From the NCBI GenBank assembly GCA_021740175.1, contig JAIPAH010000007.1:1-45594 (forward strand): a stretch of DNA of 45,594 nt, read 5' to 3'. Numbering within the stretch: position 1 is the stretch's first letter; every line of letters begins with the position of its first letter. Below are positions 10,335 to 18,578 of this stretch, piece after piece. Under the pieces are notes generated by a model. It was not told where the DNA came from. It did not search any database and was given only the letters and a program-made list of their open reading frames with translations. This stretch comes from Bacteroidales bacterium. Its GTDB lineage: Bacteria; Bacteroidota; Bacteroidia; Bacteroidales; JAIPAH01. A program made the position numbers and the translations under genes.

Positions 10335-10850
10335 CTAATTTCCTTTTTCTCCTGTCCCGGAAGAAGTTCCTCCTTTTTTGAGCAGCAGCTCATCGACGAT
10401 GTTCACAAATTTTTCTTTAGGCATAACCCCCCTTGTCATTTGTGGTTTCCCGTCTTTCGGACAAAAGAGAATCGAAGGAATGCTTTTTATACCAAAGACT
10501 CTGGCCAGCTCTTTTTGTTTTTCCGTATCAACCTTATAAACATTGATCTCGCCTTCGTATTCTTTAGCCAAGTCCTTCATGATGGGGGCAATCTTTTTAC
10601 AGGGCTGACACCAGTCTGCATAAAAGTCAATTACACATGGCTTATTGCCCTCGAATACCCATTGTTTCTGGTTTTCTTCATAGTTCATCACTTTCGTTTT
10701 GAAAGTCTCTTTTGTTAAATGGACAGGTTCATCCGAAGTTTCGGTTTTTTCTTCATCTCCTGAACCATTGGCTTTCGTTTCATTGCTTGAACAACTGCTG
10801 AATATCAGCCCCACTAAAACGGCCAATATGAATAAACTTTTATATTTCAT
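10335..10850 (-). CDS. Thioredoxin-family lipoprotein; start reassigned from 10934 to the ATG at 10850
   Basis: MKYKSLFILAVLVGLIFSSCSSNE is a lipoprotein signal, followed by CVIDFYADWCQPCKKIAPIM. Confidence 0.92.
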   Translation of the reverse strand: MKYKSLFILAVLVGLIFSSCSSNETKANGSGDEEKTETSDEPVHLTKETFKTKVMNYEENQKQWVFEGNKPCVIDFYADWCQPCKKIAPIMKDLAKEYEGEINVYKVDTEKQKELARVFGIKSIPSILFCPKDGKPQMTRGVMPKEKFVNIVDELLLKKGGTSSGTGEKGN

Positions 10851-11021
10851 GATTTTCTTATTTTTCGATGCAAATATATAAATATTTGCTAACTTAAATC
10901 GCTTAATGAACACTTTTTTGTACTTTTGTTCCAATTACTATGCCACATTGATTTATTTACATAACATTATGTAGTATTAATTGTTTAATAACGAGAACTT
11001 GAAAAACAAAAGGAAGAAAGA

Positions 11022-11432
11022 GTGAAACCGTTGATAGATAGCATAAGGCAACTGGATGAGGAGACCTTTGAAGCGATTTTTGCGAGTGAGGAGCAGTGCC
11101 TGAAAGTATTGGCCGAGCAGAAGTGGGGCAGCGGTTTTCGATGTCGTAAATGCGGACATACAAATTATTGTTTGGGACGTACTCTTTACTCCCGCCGCTG
11201 TACACGTTGTAAATATGAAGAATCGGCTTGCGCATTTACCATTTTTCACCGCTGTCGTATTCCTCTGACATTGGGTTTTCGCATACTTTACCGTGTATGC
11301 CGGGACAAAACGATTTCCACTTATAAACTGTCGGAGGAGTATAATCTGCGGCAGATGACATGTTGGCGGTTTAAGAAAAATGTGCTGGAGTGCCTGACAA
11401 ATGAAGAGCATCAGGAAAACCGACGAAGATGA
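11022..11432 (+). CDS. Stand-alone zinc-ribbon plus HTH protein resembling the N-terminus of IS1595-type transposases; no DDE domain
   Basis: 136 aa; WGSGFRCRKCGHTNYCLGRTLYSRRCTRCKYEESACAFTIFHRCRIPLTLGFRILYRVCRDKTISTYKLSEEYNLRQMTCWRFKKNVLEC. Ends just after the HTH. Confidence 0.75.
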   Translation: MKPLIDSIRQLDEETFEAIFASEEQCLKVLAEQKWGSGFRCRKCGHTNYCLGRTLYSRRCTRCKYEESACAFTIFHRCRIPLTLGFRILYRVCRDKTISTYKLSEEYNLRQMTCWRFKKNVLECLTNEEHQENRRR

Positions 11433-11443
11433 CCGGTAGAAGA

Positions 11444-11616
11444 AAATAAAAAGGAAGCCGTACAAAAAGGTAAATATTTACCGTTAAAGCAATATGGTAA
11501 AGTCCAATTAAAAAATGAAACTCAATGATATTCAGCAACTTCCCTTCAGGGAATTTAAGGGTAAAAGTTGCTGAATATCCTATTATAAGGCTTTTGTACG
11601 GCCCACTTTTTATTTA
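11444..11616. repeat. Nested inverted repeat: outer arms 11444-11470 and 11588-11616 enclosing an inner palindrome
   Basis: Left arm AAATAAAAAGGAAGCCGTACAAAAAGG; reverse complement of right arm TAAATAAAAAGTGGGCCGTACAAAAGCCT. Confidence 0.8.
11527..11579 (+). repeat. Palindromic repeat element, copy 1
   Basis: 15-bp perfect arms GATATTCAGCAACTT / AAGTTGCTGAATATC around CCCTTCAGGGAATTTAAGGGTAA. Confidence 0.9.
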
Positions 11617-11628
11617 TATGTTAAAACC

Positions 11629-13761
11629 TTATTTTACTATCAATTTTCGGGTTTCCGTTCCGCGTTCTGATTCCAGCGTCAAGAGATAGACTCCGGGATT
11701 AAGCTCTGCTATGTCGATAGGTTTATCCAATAGGCCTCCATTGTTTTTCAGAAGGGAATGGTGCACTTCTTTCCCATCGATGGATTTGATAGAAGCTTTG
11801 ATATTTTCATCATCGTTGCTCTGCAGACGAATATTCACAGTTTCCTCAGCCGGATTGGGATATATCGCCAAATCCTGATAAGTACCATCTTCCGTACTTG
11901 TGTTATCTATCTCGTAATCCACATCAAATCCCTGAGCCGTACTCATGTTATCTGTCTGAAATACGAGCATCATTTTTCCAGTTGTGGATGTTAACGGATC
12001 AGGGAGCTCTGAGCCCGTAAGTTCAGCAAGTAGGTTTGTTGGTTCGGCCTCGTAGACCTGCAATACGTCTCCTTCGGCCAAATCAAAGGCATTGAAGGTG
12101 AGAAACACTTCATTAGCGTTTGGAGGTAGGATTTGGAACTGGCAGAAAGAGTTATTGATATAATTCATGTCATCACTTCCATCCGTAAAACTGCCGATAG
12201 GATCAGTGTATTGGTTAAAATCACAATATTCGGGTTGGCTGGCCGTATACTCAAGCCTAAAACCGTGATCGCCGGTTTCATTGTCGTCCGTGATAAATTT
12301 CACTAGCAGCGAATCACCCGAAGATGTGATATCGGTGGGTGATGAAGAACCTGTATATTCCCCGATAAGTTCAGCGTCGGTTGTAGCTCCGTCGTATACC
12401 TTAAGGTAATCAGCTCCGTCTTCAAGATCGAAATCGAGGAAATCCACATCAAAATTTTCTACTGAATCCTGGGGCGTGGGATTCGTAAGCAGCCATGTAC
12501 ATTCGGCGTTGGTGCCATAATTTTCATAAGGTAGGCCTCCGTCGCCGATAGTCCCGCCCAAGTAGGGTAATGTGTCCTGTGAGCAATAATAAGGATATTC
12601 CTCCTGGTCGGGATAGAAATTATTCACCATACTTTGATCCTGGTTATATCCACCGACGGCACCATCACCTTCCAGGTAATAATAGCCATTCATAGTACCG
12701 CTCCAGCCAAAGTTAAAATGAAACATATTGCTTTGCTGGACTCCGTCGAGGGCAAAAGCATGTCCCCCTTCATCGCTAAAGCCGGAATAATATATAGGAT
12801 GATTATTTTCCAGGTCTTCCATAATCATATCCTCCCATTCCGATAAGGTATAATTATTTTTTTCCATGTAGGTTGCGCTCTCCGAATAACCAAAATGGTT
12901 CTGAATAGCTGAGGGAACCATATAGCTCTGGGCCCCCGATCCCTCGGGGGAGAAGTTCATGTCGACGGCAACACCGCAATGGTATTGCAATTCAGCAATG
13001 CCTTGTATGGAATGCTCGGGACTACTACCTGAAATATCATCGGTCATGGCATCCCACATGTAATAAGTGCTCCCGAAGTCAACACTAAGTGTTCCATAAG
13101 GATGACAGTAATAGCTATTTTGTCCGTAGCCATGTTCAGGATATTTATAATGATACATAATCATGCTCATGGCTGTGGCGACACATCCGGAAAGGGCATG
13201 GCCACCGGGTCCGTCTTCATCCTCGGGACAATAAGCATTGTAAGGATAGTTTTGATCCCATGTGCTAGTTAACAATGGTTCAATTTCTCTGTCTCCTTCA
13301 CGGGAGGAGAGAGTGGCTTTAGAGCCGGTTAAATAACGATCCCATTTGTTTTCTATAATTTGACTTGCATCAACATTATTCTCCCGCAGATAATCAATTT
13401 TTTCGGTGTAGGAGGCCATCCAGCTCTCGTAAACATCATTGGTTCGGTCTTCCACATAAGAACCATCCATCGAATATCCCAAAATAGGATGAAATGCGTC
13501 TTCCGCGGATACAATGACAAATCCGTCCGGCTTCATATTGAAAATGTAGTAAGAGGGCTCCCCTTCAAACGTTTTTACAAAAGTTTTGTCAATCGCAATC
13601 TGATCAAAAGATAACGGTGCATAATAGGTGTGAACCGTTTCATAATAATAGTTTTTGGCTACTGTTTGTGCTTGCTCCATATTTACTTTTTCGGCTTTAC
13701 TAACGTTAATAAAGGCAATGAAAAAGAGCAAGGTCAAAAGTAAACTGTGTTTTCGCATCAT
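11629..13761 (-). CDS. Secreted C10-family (streptopain-like) cysteine peptidase with CUB-like domains and T9SS type A C-terminal domain
   Basis: 710 aa; signal peptide, HALSGCVATAMSMIMYHYKYP (catalytic Cys), GGHAFALDGVQ (catalytic His), CUB-like DYLKVYDGATTDAELIGEYTGSS, terminal IYPNPAEETVNI...LNPGVYLLTLESERGTETRKLIVK. Confidence 0.92.
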   Translation of the reverse strand: MMRKHSLLLTLLFFIAFINVSKAEKVNMEQAQTVAKNYYYETVHTYYAPLSFDQIAIDKTFVKTFEGEPSYYIFNMKPDGFVIVSAEDAFHPILGYSMDGSYVEDRTNDVYESWMASYTEKIDYLRENNVDASQIIENKWDRYLTGSKATLSSREGDREIEPLLTSTWDQNYPYNAYCPEDEDGPGGHALSGCVATAMSMIMYHYKYPEHGYGQNSYYCHPYGTLSVDFGSTYYMWDAMTDDISGSSPEHSIQGIAELQYHCGVAVDMNFSPEGSGAQSYMVPSAIQNHFGYSESATYMEKNNYTLSEWEDMIMEDLENNHPIYYSGFSDEGGHAFALDGVQQSNMFHFNFGWSGTMNGYYYLEGDGAVGGYNQDQSMVNNFYPDQEEYPYYCSQDTLPYLGGTIGDGGLPYENYGTNAECTWLLTNPTPQDSVENFDVDFLDFDLEDGADYLKVYDGATTDAELIGEYTGSSSPTDITSSGDSLLVKFITDDNETGDHGFRLEYTASQPEYCDFNQYTDPIGSFTDGSDDMNYINNSFCQFQILPPNANEVFLTFNAFDLAEGDVLQVYEAEPTNLLAELTGSELPDPLTSTTGKMMLVFQTDNMSTAQGFDVDYEIDNTSTEDGTYQDLAIYPNPAEETVNIRLQSNDDENIKASIKSIDGKEVHHSLLKNNGGLLDKPIDIAELNPGVYLLTLESERGTETRKLIVK

Positions 13762-13975
13762 AATTTCGTTTGGTTTAAGTTATTGGCTTTTTTGCCTTCT
13801 TTGGTTAACTTTTCAAAAATAATGTATAATAATAAGAATTAACAAATTATTTCAATAAAAAGTGTTAATCCGTTGATAATCAATATTTTAAAATGAAGGT
13901 CGGGCAAATTTTAAAACTAACTAAAACTTTATAAATTTGACCAAATCTTTCAGTATGATATAAAAACCTGTATAC

Positions 13976-15220
13976 ATGAAAATAGCTATTACGAATATTA
14001 AACAGTTAGTGCAAGCTGATCAACAGCAAAGCCGCATAAAGGCCGCGGGTAATCAGATGGCTGAAGTGCCGGTAATCAACGATGCTTATGTATTAATCGA
14101 AGATGGCATAATTACTGATTTAGGGAAAATGGCTGATAACCCTGCTATCGATCATAAAAGCGTTGTTGAAATCGATGCGTCGGGGCGTTTTGTGTTTCCC
14201 TCTTTTTGTGATTCACACACTCACCTGGTTTTTCCCAAAACCCGTGAAATTGAGTACGTAGATAAAATCAAAGGACTTTCCTACGAGGAGATTGCCAAAA
14301 GGGGCGGCGGAATCCTGAATTCCGCTCAATCCATCAGGGAAATATCTGAGAATCAACTTTTCGAAGATTCCATGAAACGAGCCGACGAGATTATGGAGCT
14401 CGGAACAGGTGCGGTAGAGATTAAAAGCGGATACGGCCTTGATACGGAACAGGAGCTAAAAATCCTGAGAGTAGCTAAAAGGCTGAAAGAAGAGACTCCT
14501 CTCACCATTAAATCTACGTTTTTGGGAGCACATGCTATCCCTACAAAATACAAGAAAGACCAAAGTAAATATGTCGATATTGTGATCAATGAGATGCTTC
14601 CGGCGGTTGCTAAGGAAAATCTTGCCGATTTTGTAGATGTTTTTTGTGATAAAGGATTCTTCAACATCGAAAGTACTGATCGCATTCTGGAAGCAGCGGC
14701 CAAATATGGATTGGTGCCAAAGATTCATGCTAATGAACTCGATTATTCCGGAGGGATACAAACCGGGATAAAACATAATGCTTTGTCTGTTGATCATCTT
14801 GAATACACAGGAGATGAGGAGATCGAGGCTCTGAAATCTTCCGAAACTATGCCTACGGTTCTCCCCGGAGCGGCCTTTTTCCTGAATTTGCCGTATGCTC
14901 CTGCCCGTAAAATGATCGATGCCGGTTTACCGGTAGCTATGGCAAGTGATTTCAATCCGGGGTCGTCACCCTCGGGAAATATGCAATTGATTCTTTCGAT
15001 GGCCAGCATATTGTTTAAATTAACCCCCCGGGAGGCTATCAATGCCACAACGCTTAACAGTGCATACGCGATGGATGTTAGCCAAAACCTGGGGTCCATT
15101 AGCAAGGGTAAAACGGCAAACTTATTTATAACCAGGGAAATGCCTGGTATGGAATTTATGCCCTATTATTACGGCAGTAATAAAGTAGATAAAACAATTT
15201 TAAACGGTGAATTGAAATAA
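13976..15220 (+). CDS. hutI: Imidazolonepropionase
   Basis: 414 aa; VFPSFCDSHTHLVFPKTREIEYVDKIKGLSYEEIAKRGGGILNSA...VEIKSGYGLDTEQELKIL...FLGAHAIP; VAMASDFNPGSSPSGNMQLI. Confidence 0.95.
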   Translation: MKIAITNIKQLVQADQQQSRIKAAGNQMAEVPVINDAYVLIEDGIITDLGKMADNPAIDHKSVVEIDASGRFVFPSFCDSHTHLVFPKTREIEYVDKIKGLSYEEIAKRGGGILNSAQSIREISENQLFEDSMKRADEIMELGTGAVEIKSGYGLDTEQELKILRVAKRLKEETPLTIKSTFLGAHAIPTKYKKDQSKYVDIVINEMLPAVAKENLADFVDVFCDKGFFNIESTDRILEAAAKYGLVPKIHANELDYSGGIQTGIKHNALSVDHLEYTGDEEIEALKSSETMPTVLPGAAFFLNLPYAPARKMIDAGLPVAMASDFNPGSSPSGNMQLILSMASILFKLTPREAINATTLNSAYAMDVSQNLGSISKGKTANLFITREMPGMEFMPYYYGSNKVDKTILNGELK

Positions 15221-15233
15221 AAACAGAAGAAAC

Positions 15234-16925
15234 ATGAAACAACAACTTATTGAATGCGTCCCCAATTTCAGTGAGGGGAAGGATATGACTATTATCAATC
15301 AGATTACCGATGAAGTAAAAAAGACAGAAGGGGTTCAATTGATAGATGTCGACCCGGGAGAAGCTACCAATCGAACAGTTGTCACCTTCGTCGGACCTCC
15401 CGAAGAGGTATGCGATGCCGCTTTCAGGGCAGCCCGAAAAGCTAAGTCGCTTATTGATATGCGAAAGCATAGCGGCGCTCATCCACGCTTTGGAGCTACC
15501 GACGTATGCCCCCTGGTTCCGGTGTCTAATATTACCATGGAAGAGACCGCTGAATATGCCCGCAAGTTGGGGAAACGTATGGGCGAAGAGTTGAATTACC
15601 CGATTTATTTATATGAAAAAGCAGCCTATAAGCCCGAACATGAGAATCTGGCTTATGTCCGTTCCGGTGAATATGAGGCCTTAAACAGAAAATTGCAGAA
15701 AGATGAGTGGAAGCCTGATTTCGGGCCGCATGAATTCGTTCCCGAGACCGGGGCAACCGCTGTTGGAGCGCGCAATTTCCTGGTGGCTTACAATTTTAAC
15801 TTGAATACAACATCTACACGCCGCGCCAACTCGGTAGCTTTTGATGTAAGGGAGAAAGGCCGTATCAAACGTGAAGGAGACGGTGTCACCGGAAAAATTG
15901 TTAAGGATGAAAACGGCGAGCCGGTAAGAGTCCCCGGCAAACTTAAAAAAACCAAGGCTATCGGATGGTATATCGAAGAGTATGGCGTAGCCCAGATCTC
16001 TATGAATCTCACGGATATTTCCGTGACTTCCATTCACGAGGCTTTTGATGCGGTGGAAGAAAGCGCCCATTCACACGGTTTGCGCGTTACAGGTTCTGAG
16101 TTGGTGGGCGTTGTTCCCCTGAAAGCTATGCTGGATGCAGGTAAGCATTACCTCAAAAAGCAAAAGCGCTCGGTAGGGGTCTCCGATAAGGAGCTGATAA
16201 AAATAGCCGTAAAATCGCTGGGGCTGGATGAGTTGTATCCTTTCGAGCCCGATAAAAAAATTATCGAGTATATCCTGGAGAAAGGAAAGGATGAGGGTAA
16301 GAAGCTTACGAATATGAATCTCGAAGACTTCATGCATGAGACTGCCTCAGAGTCCCCCGCCCCCGGAGGAGGCTCTATAGCTTCTTATATGGGATCCCTG
16401 GGAGCAGCCCTCGGGACGATGGTTGCCAATCTTTCCTCCCATAAAAGAGGTTGGGACGATTACTGGGAAAAATACAGCGATTGGGCTGAGAAAGGGAAAT
16501 ATTATCATGACCGGTTGCTTACAATGGTGGATGAAGACACCAAAGCTTTCAATAAAATCATGGAAGCCTTTAAACTTCCTAAAAACACCGATGAAGAGAA
16601 ACAAAAGCGCCGGGAGGCTATCCAGGAAGCTACCCGCAACGCCATAGAAGTCCCTTTTAACGTCATGCAATTGTGTTATGAATCTATGGAAGTAATGAAG
16701 GGAATGGCTGAAATCGGCAATCCAAACTCGGTGTCTGATGCAGGCGTTGGAGCATTAGCTGCTGTAGCCGGGATAAGAGGAGCTTTCCTTAATGTAAAGA
16801 TCAATGCCGAGGGGCTGGATGATAAAGACTACGTCAATAAAGTGATGAAAGAGGGAAATCAAATGATCGAGCAAGCAACTCAATTGGAGAAGGAAATCCT
16901 TGAACTTGTCGAAGAAAAAATGTGA
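15234..16925 (+). CDS. ftcD: Bifunctional glutamate formimidoyltransferase / formimidoyl-THF cyclodeaminase
   Basis: 563 aa; IECVPNFSEGKDMTIINQI...SGAHPRFGATDVCPLVPV; C-terminal FMHETASESPAPGGGSIASYMGSLGAALGTMV cyclodeaminase domain. Confidence 0.95.
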   Translation: MKQQLIECVPNFSEGKDMTIINQITDEVKKTEGVQLIDVDPGEATNRTVVTFVGPPEEVCDAAFRAARKAKSLIDMRKHSGAHPRFGATDVCPLVPVSNITMEETAEYARKLGKRMGEELNYPIYLYEKAAYKPEHENLAYVRSGEYEALNRKLQKDEWKPDFGPHEFVPETGATAVGARNFLVAYNFNLNTTSTRRANSVAFDVREKGRIKREGDGVTGKIVKDENGEPVRVPGKLKKTKAIGWYIEEYGVAQISMNLTDISVTSIHEAFDAVEESAHSHGLRVTGSELVGVVPLKAMLDAGKHYLKKQKRSVGVSDKELIKIAVKSLGLDELYPFEPDKKIIEYILEKGKDEGKKLTNMNLEDFMHETASESPAPGGGSIASYMGSLGAALGTMVANLSSHKRGWDDYWEKYSDWAEKGKYYHDRLLTMVDEDTKAFNKIMEAFKLPKNTDEEKQKRREAIQEATRNAIEVPFNVMQLCYESMEVMKGMAEIGNPNSVSDAGVGALAAVAGIRGAFLNVKINAEGLDDKDYVNKVMKEGNQMIEQATQLEKEILELVEEKM

Positions 16926-16977
16926 TAATAGGTTGCCCTTTTAGTTTTAACGGGTGTTGGCCAAAAACTTTATTAAA

Positions 16978-17033
16978 TGATATTCAGCAACTTACATCCT
17001 TAACTTCCTTGAAGGGGCGTTGCTGAATATCAT
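16978..17033 (-). repeat. Palindromic repeat element, copy 2 (inverted relative to copy 1)
   Basis: Perfect arms GATATTCAGCAAC / GTTGCTGAATATC; reverse-complemented core CCCCTTCAAGGAAGTTAAGGATGT aligns with the copy-1 core. Confidence 0.9.
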
Positions 17034-17091
17034 ATATTTTTGTTTTATTATTTTTTTCTCTTTTTGATTGATTTGACTTTAGCAGATGGTC

Positions 17092-17124
17092 TTTGAATTG
17101 AAAACCGGAAACTCATTATCTTTG
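17092..17124 (+). promoter_or_regulatory. Bacteroidota-type promoter (TTTG ... TATCTTTG)
   Basis: TTTG at 17092-17095 and TATCTTTG (TAnnTTTG) at 17117-17124, upstream of the lipoprotein gene. Confidence 0.55.
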
Positions 17125-17267
17125 CCATAGAATTAAGAAGGGAAATACAGATACCGATAAGCTATGATAGAACACGTTATCCTCTTTAAAATATGTAAAA
17201 TCTGTCGTGAGCGAAACAGCTCTGGTGGATTATGAAAAATAAACTTATTTACCAAAACACCATACCA

Positions 17268-18455
17268 ATGAAATTTTACCATTTGATTTTTTTGTTTATT
17301 CCCATTATCATTTTGTCTTCATGTCGTAAAGAAGAAAATAATAACGAGGATGTTCAACCGGATTACCTGATGAGCGTCCAAAAGTATGGCGGAGATAGCC
17401 TTGATTACGCTAAGAGCATTGTCAAAACAGCTGATAGCAATTATTTGATTCTTGGTGAAACAAAAAGTTATGGAAATGTACATCCCGATGTTTATCTTGT
17501 GAAAATTAATGGGGATGGCAAAATAATATGGCAGCACTCTTTTGGAGGAGGGGAAACAGAAGAAGCTGAGGATATAATAGCTCATCCCGATGGAAATTAC
17601 TATATTTTCGGTTCCACCAAAAGCAAAGGAGCCGGTGGGTTTGACATTATGGTTATGAAGATTACCTCCTCAGGTAAGGAGGTTTTTATGAAAGCTTTTG
17701 GGAAATCCTTTTATGATAAGTCCTTTTTTGGATCAATTACCCAAGACCAACATCTTTTGGTAGGTGGTTATGAAATTGATGAAAACACCGAAAAAATGAA
17801 TTTTAATGTCCGGAAAATTACTACCGACGGGCAGGAGTTATGGTCCCATGTTTATGAAAGTGATAGTATAGATAGGGCCAAAGGAGCGGTAGATACGGGT
17901 GATGGATGGCTAGTTACCGGTAATAGGCTTTTGAACGAAAATAATCATGATATTATATTGCAAAAACTGGATTATGAAGGTAATATGCTTTGGGAGAAGC
18001 AGTATGGCGGTCCGGGAGCGGATGAAACAACGGATTTTATCGAAACAGATAGGGGCGATTACCTGATCTGTGGTTATTCAGGGTCTTTTTATGAGAATGG
18101 GAATAATGATCTCTACCTCCTGGAAGTAAACCACAACGGAGACTCTCTCACTTCCAGTCATTTTGGTAACAGTGATGTAGCGGATTACGAAGAAGGGTAT
18201 GCTATAATAAAAGCTTCGGAAGGCGGATACTATATCTCCGGGCGCAGCAGAGAGACTATTCTTGTTGCCAAAGCCGATAGAAATTTAAAAATTACCGGAA
18301 GCATTACCTACAATGAGAATTTTCAGAGCTATACAGCGATAGGATATGATTTAATTGAAACCACCGAACAAACCCTTCGAGTTGTCGGGGGACAACCCTT
18401 CGCCGAAGATGGGGATATGATCTCCCTTGAGATAGCCCCGAATCAAATAAAATAG
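17268..18455 (+). CDS. Lipoprotein with repeated beta-propeller-like blades; likely start 17268 rather than 17232
   Basis: MKFYHLIFLFIPIIILSSCRKEE lipoprotein signal; repeated 'D.DxxLxKxxxxGxxxWxxxxGG...D.A' units. Confidence 0.75.
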   Translation: MKFYHLIFLFIPIIILSSCRKEENNNEDVQPDYLMSVQKYGGDSLDYAKSIVKTADSNYLILGETKSYGNVHPDVYLVKINGDGKIIWQHSFGGGETEEAEDIIAHPDGNYYIFGSTKSKGAGGFDIMVMKITSSGKEVFMKAFGKSFYDKSFFGSITQDQHLLVGGYEIDENTEKMNFNVRKITTDGQELWSHVYESDSIDRAKGAVDTGDGWLVTGNRLLNENNHDIILQKLDYEGNMLWEKQYGGPGADETTDFIETDRGDYLICGYSGSFYENGNNDLYLLEVNHNGDSLTSSHFGNSDVADYEEGYAIIKASEGGYYISGRSRETILVAKADRNLKITGSITYNENFQSYTAIGYDLIETTEQTLRVVGGQPFAEDGDMISLEIAPNQIK

Positions 18456-18578
18456 GCTGCTGGTCTGTAAGGGGATTTGGGCTATCATAAAATTGATATA
18501 ACTTCTTTAATGAGAAAGGATTTTGTGGTATATATTTTTTTATTTTGGTCTCCTGAAGTAGGGAGATAATATTTTAAG

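Noticed and set aside
10790-10809. GCTGAATATCA, resembling the arm of the palindromic repeat
   Set aside because: Lies in the signal-peptide codons of the thioredoxin lipoprotein and has no partner arm; a chance match.
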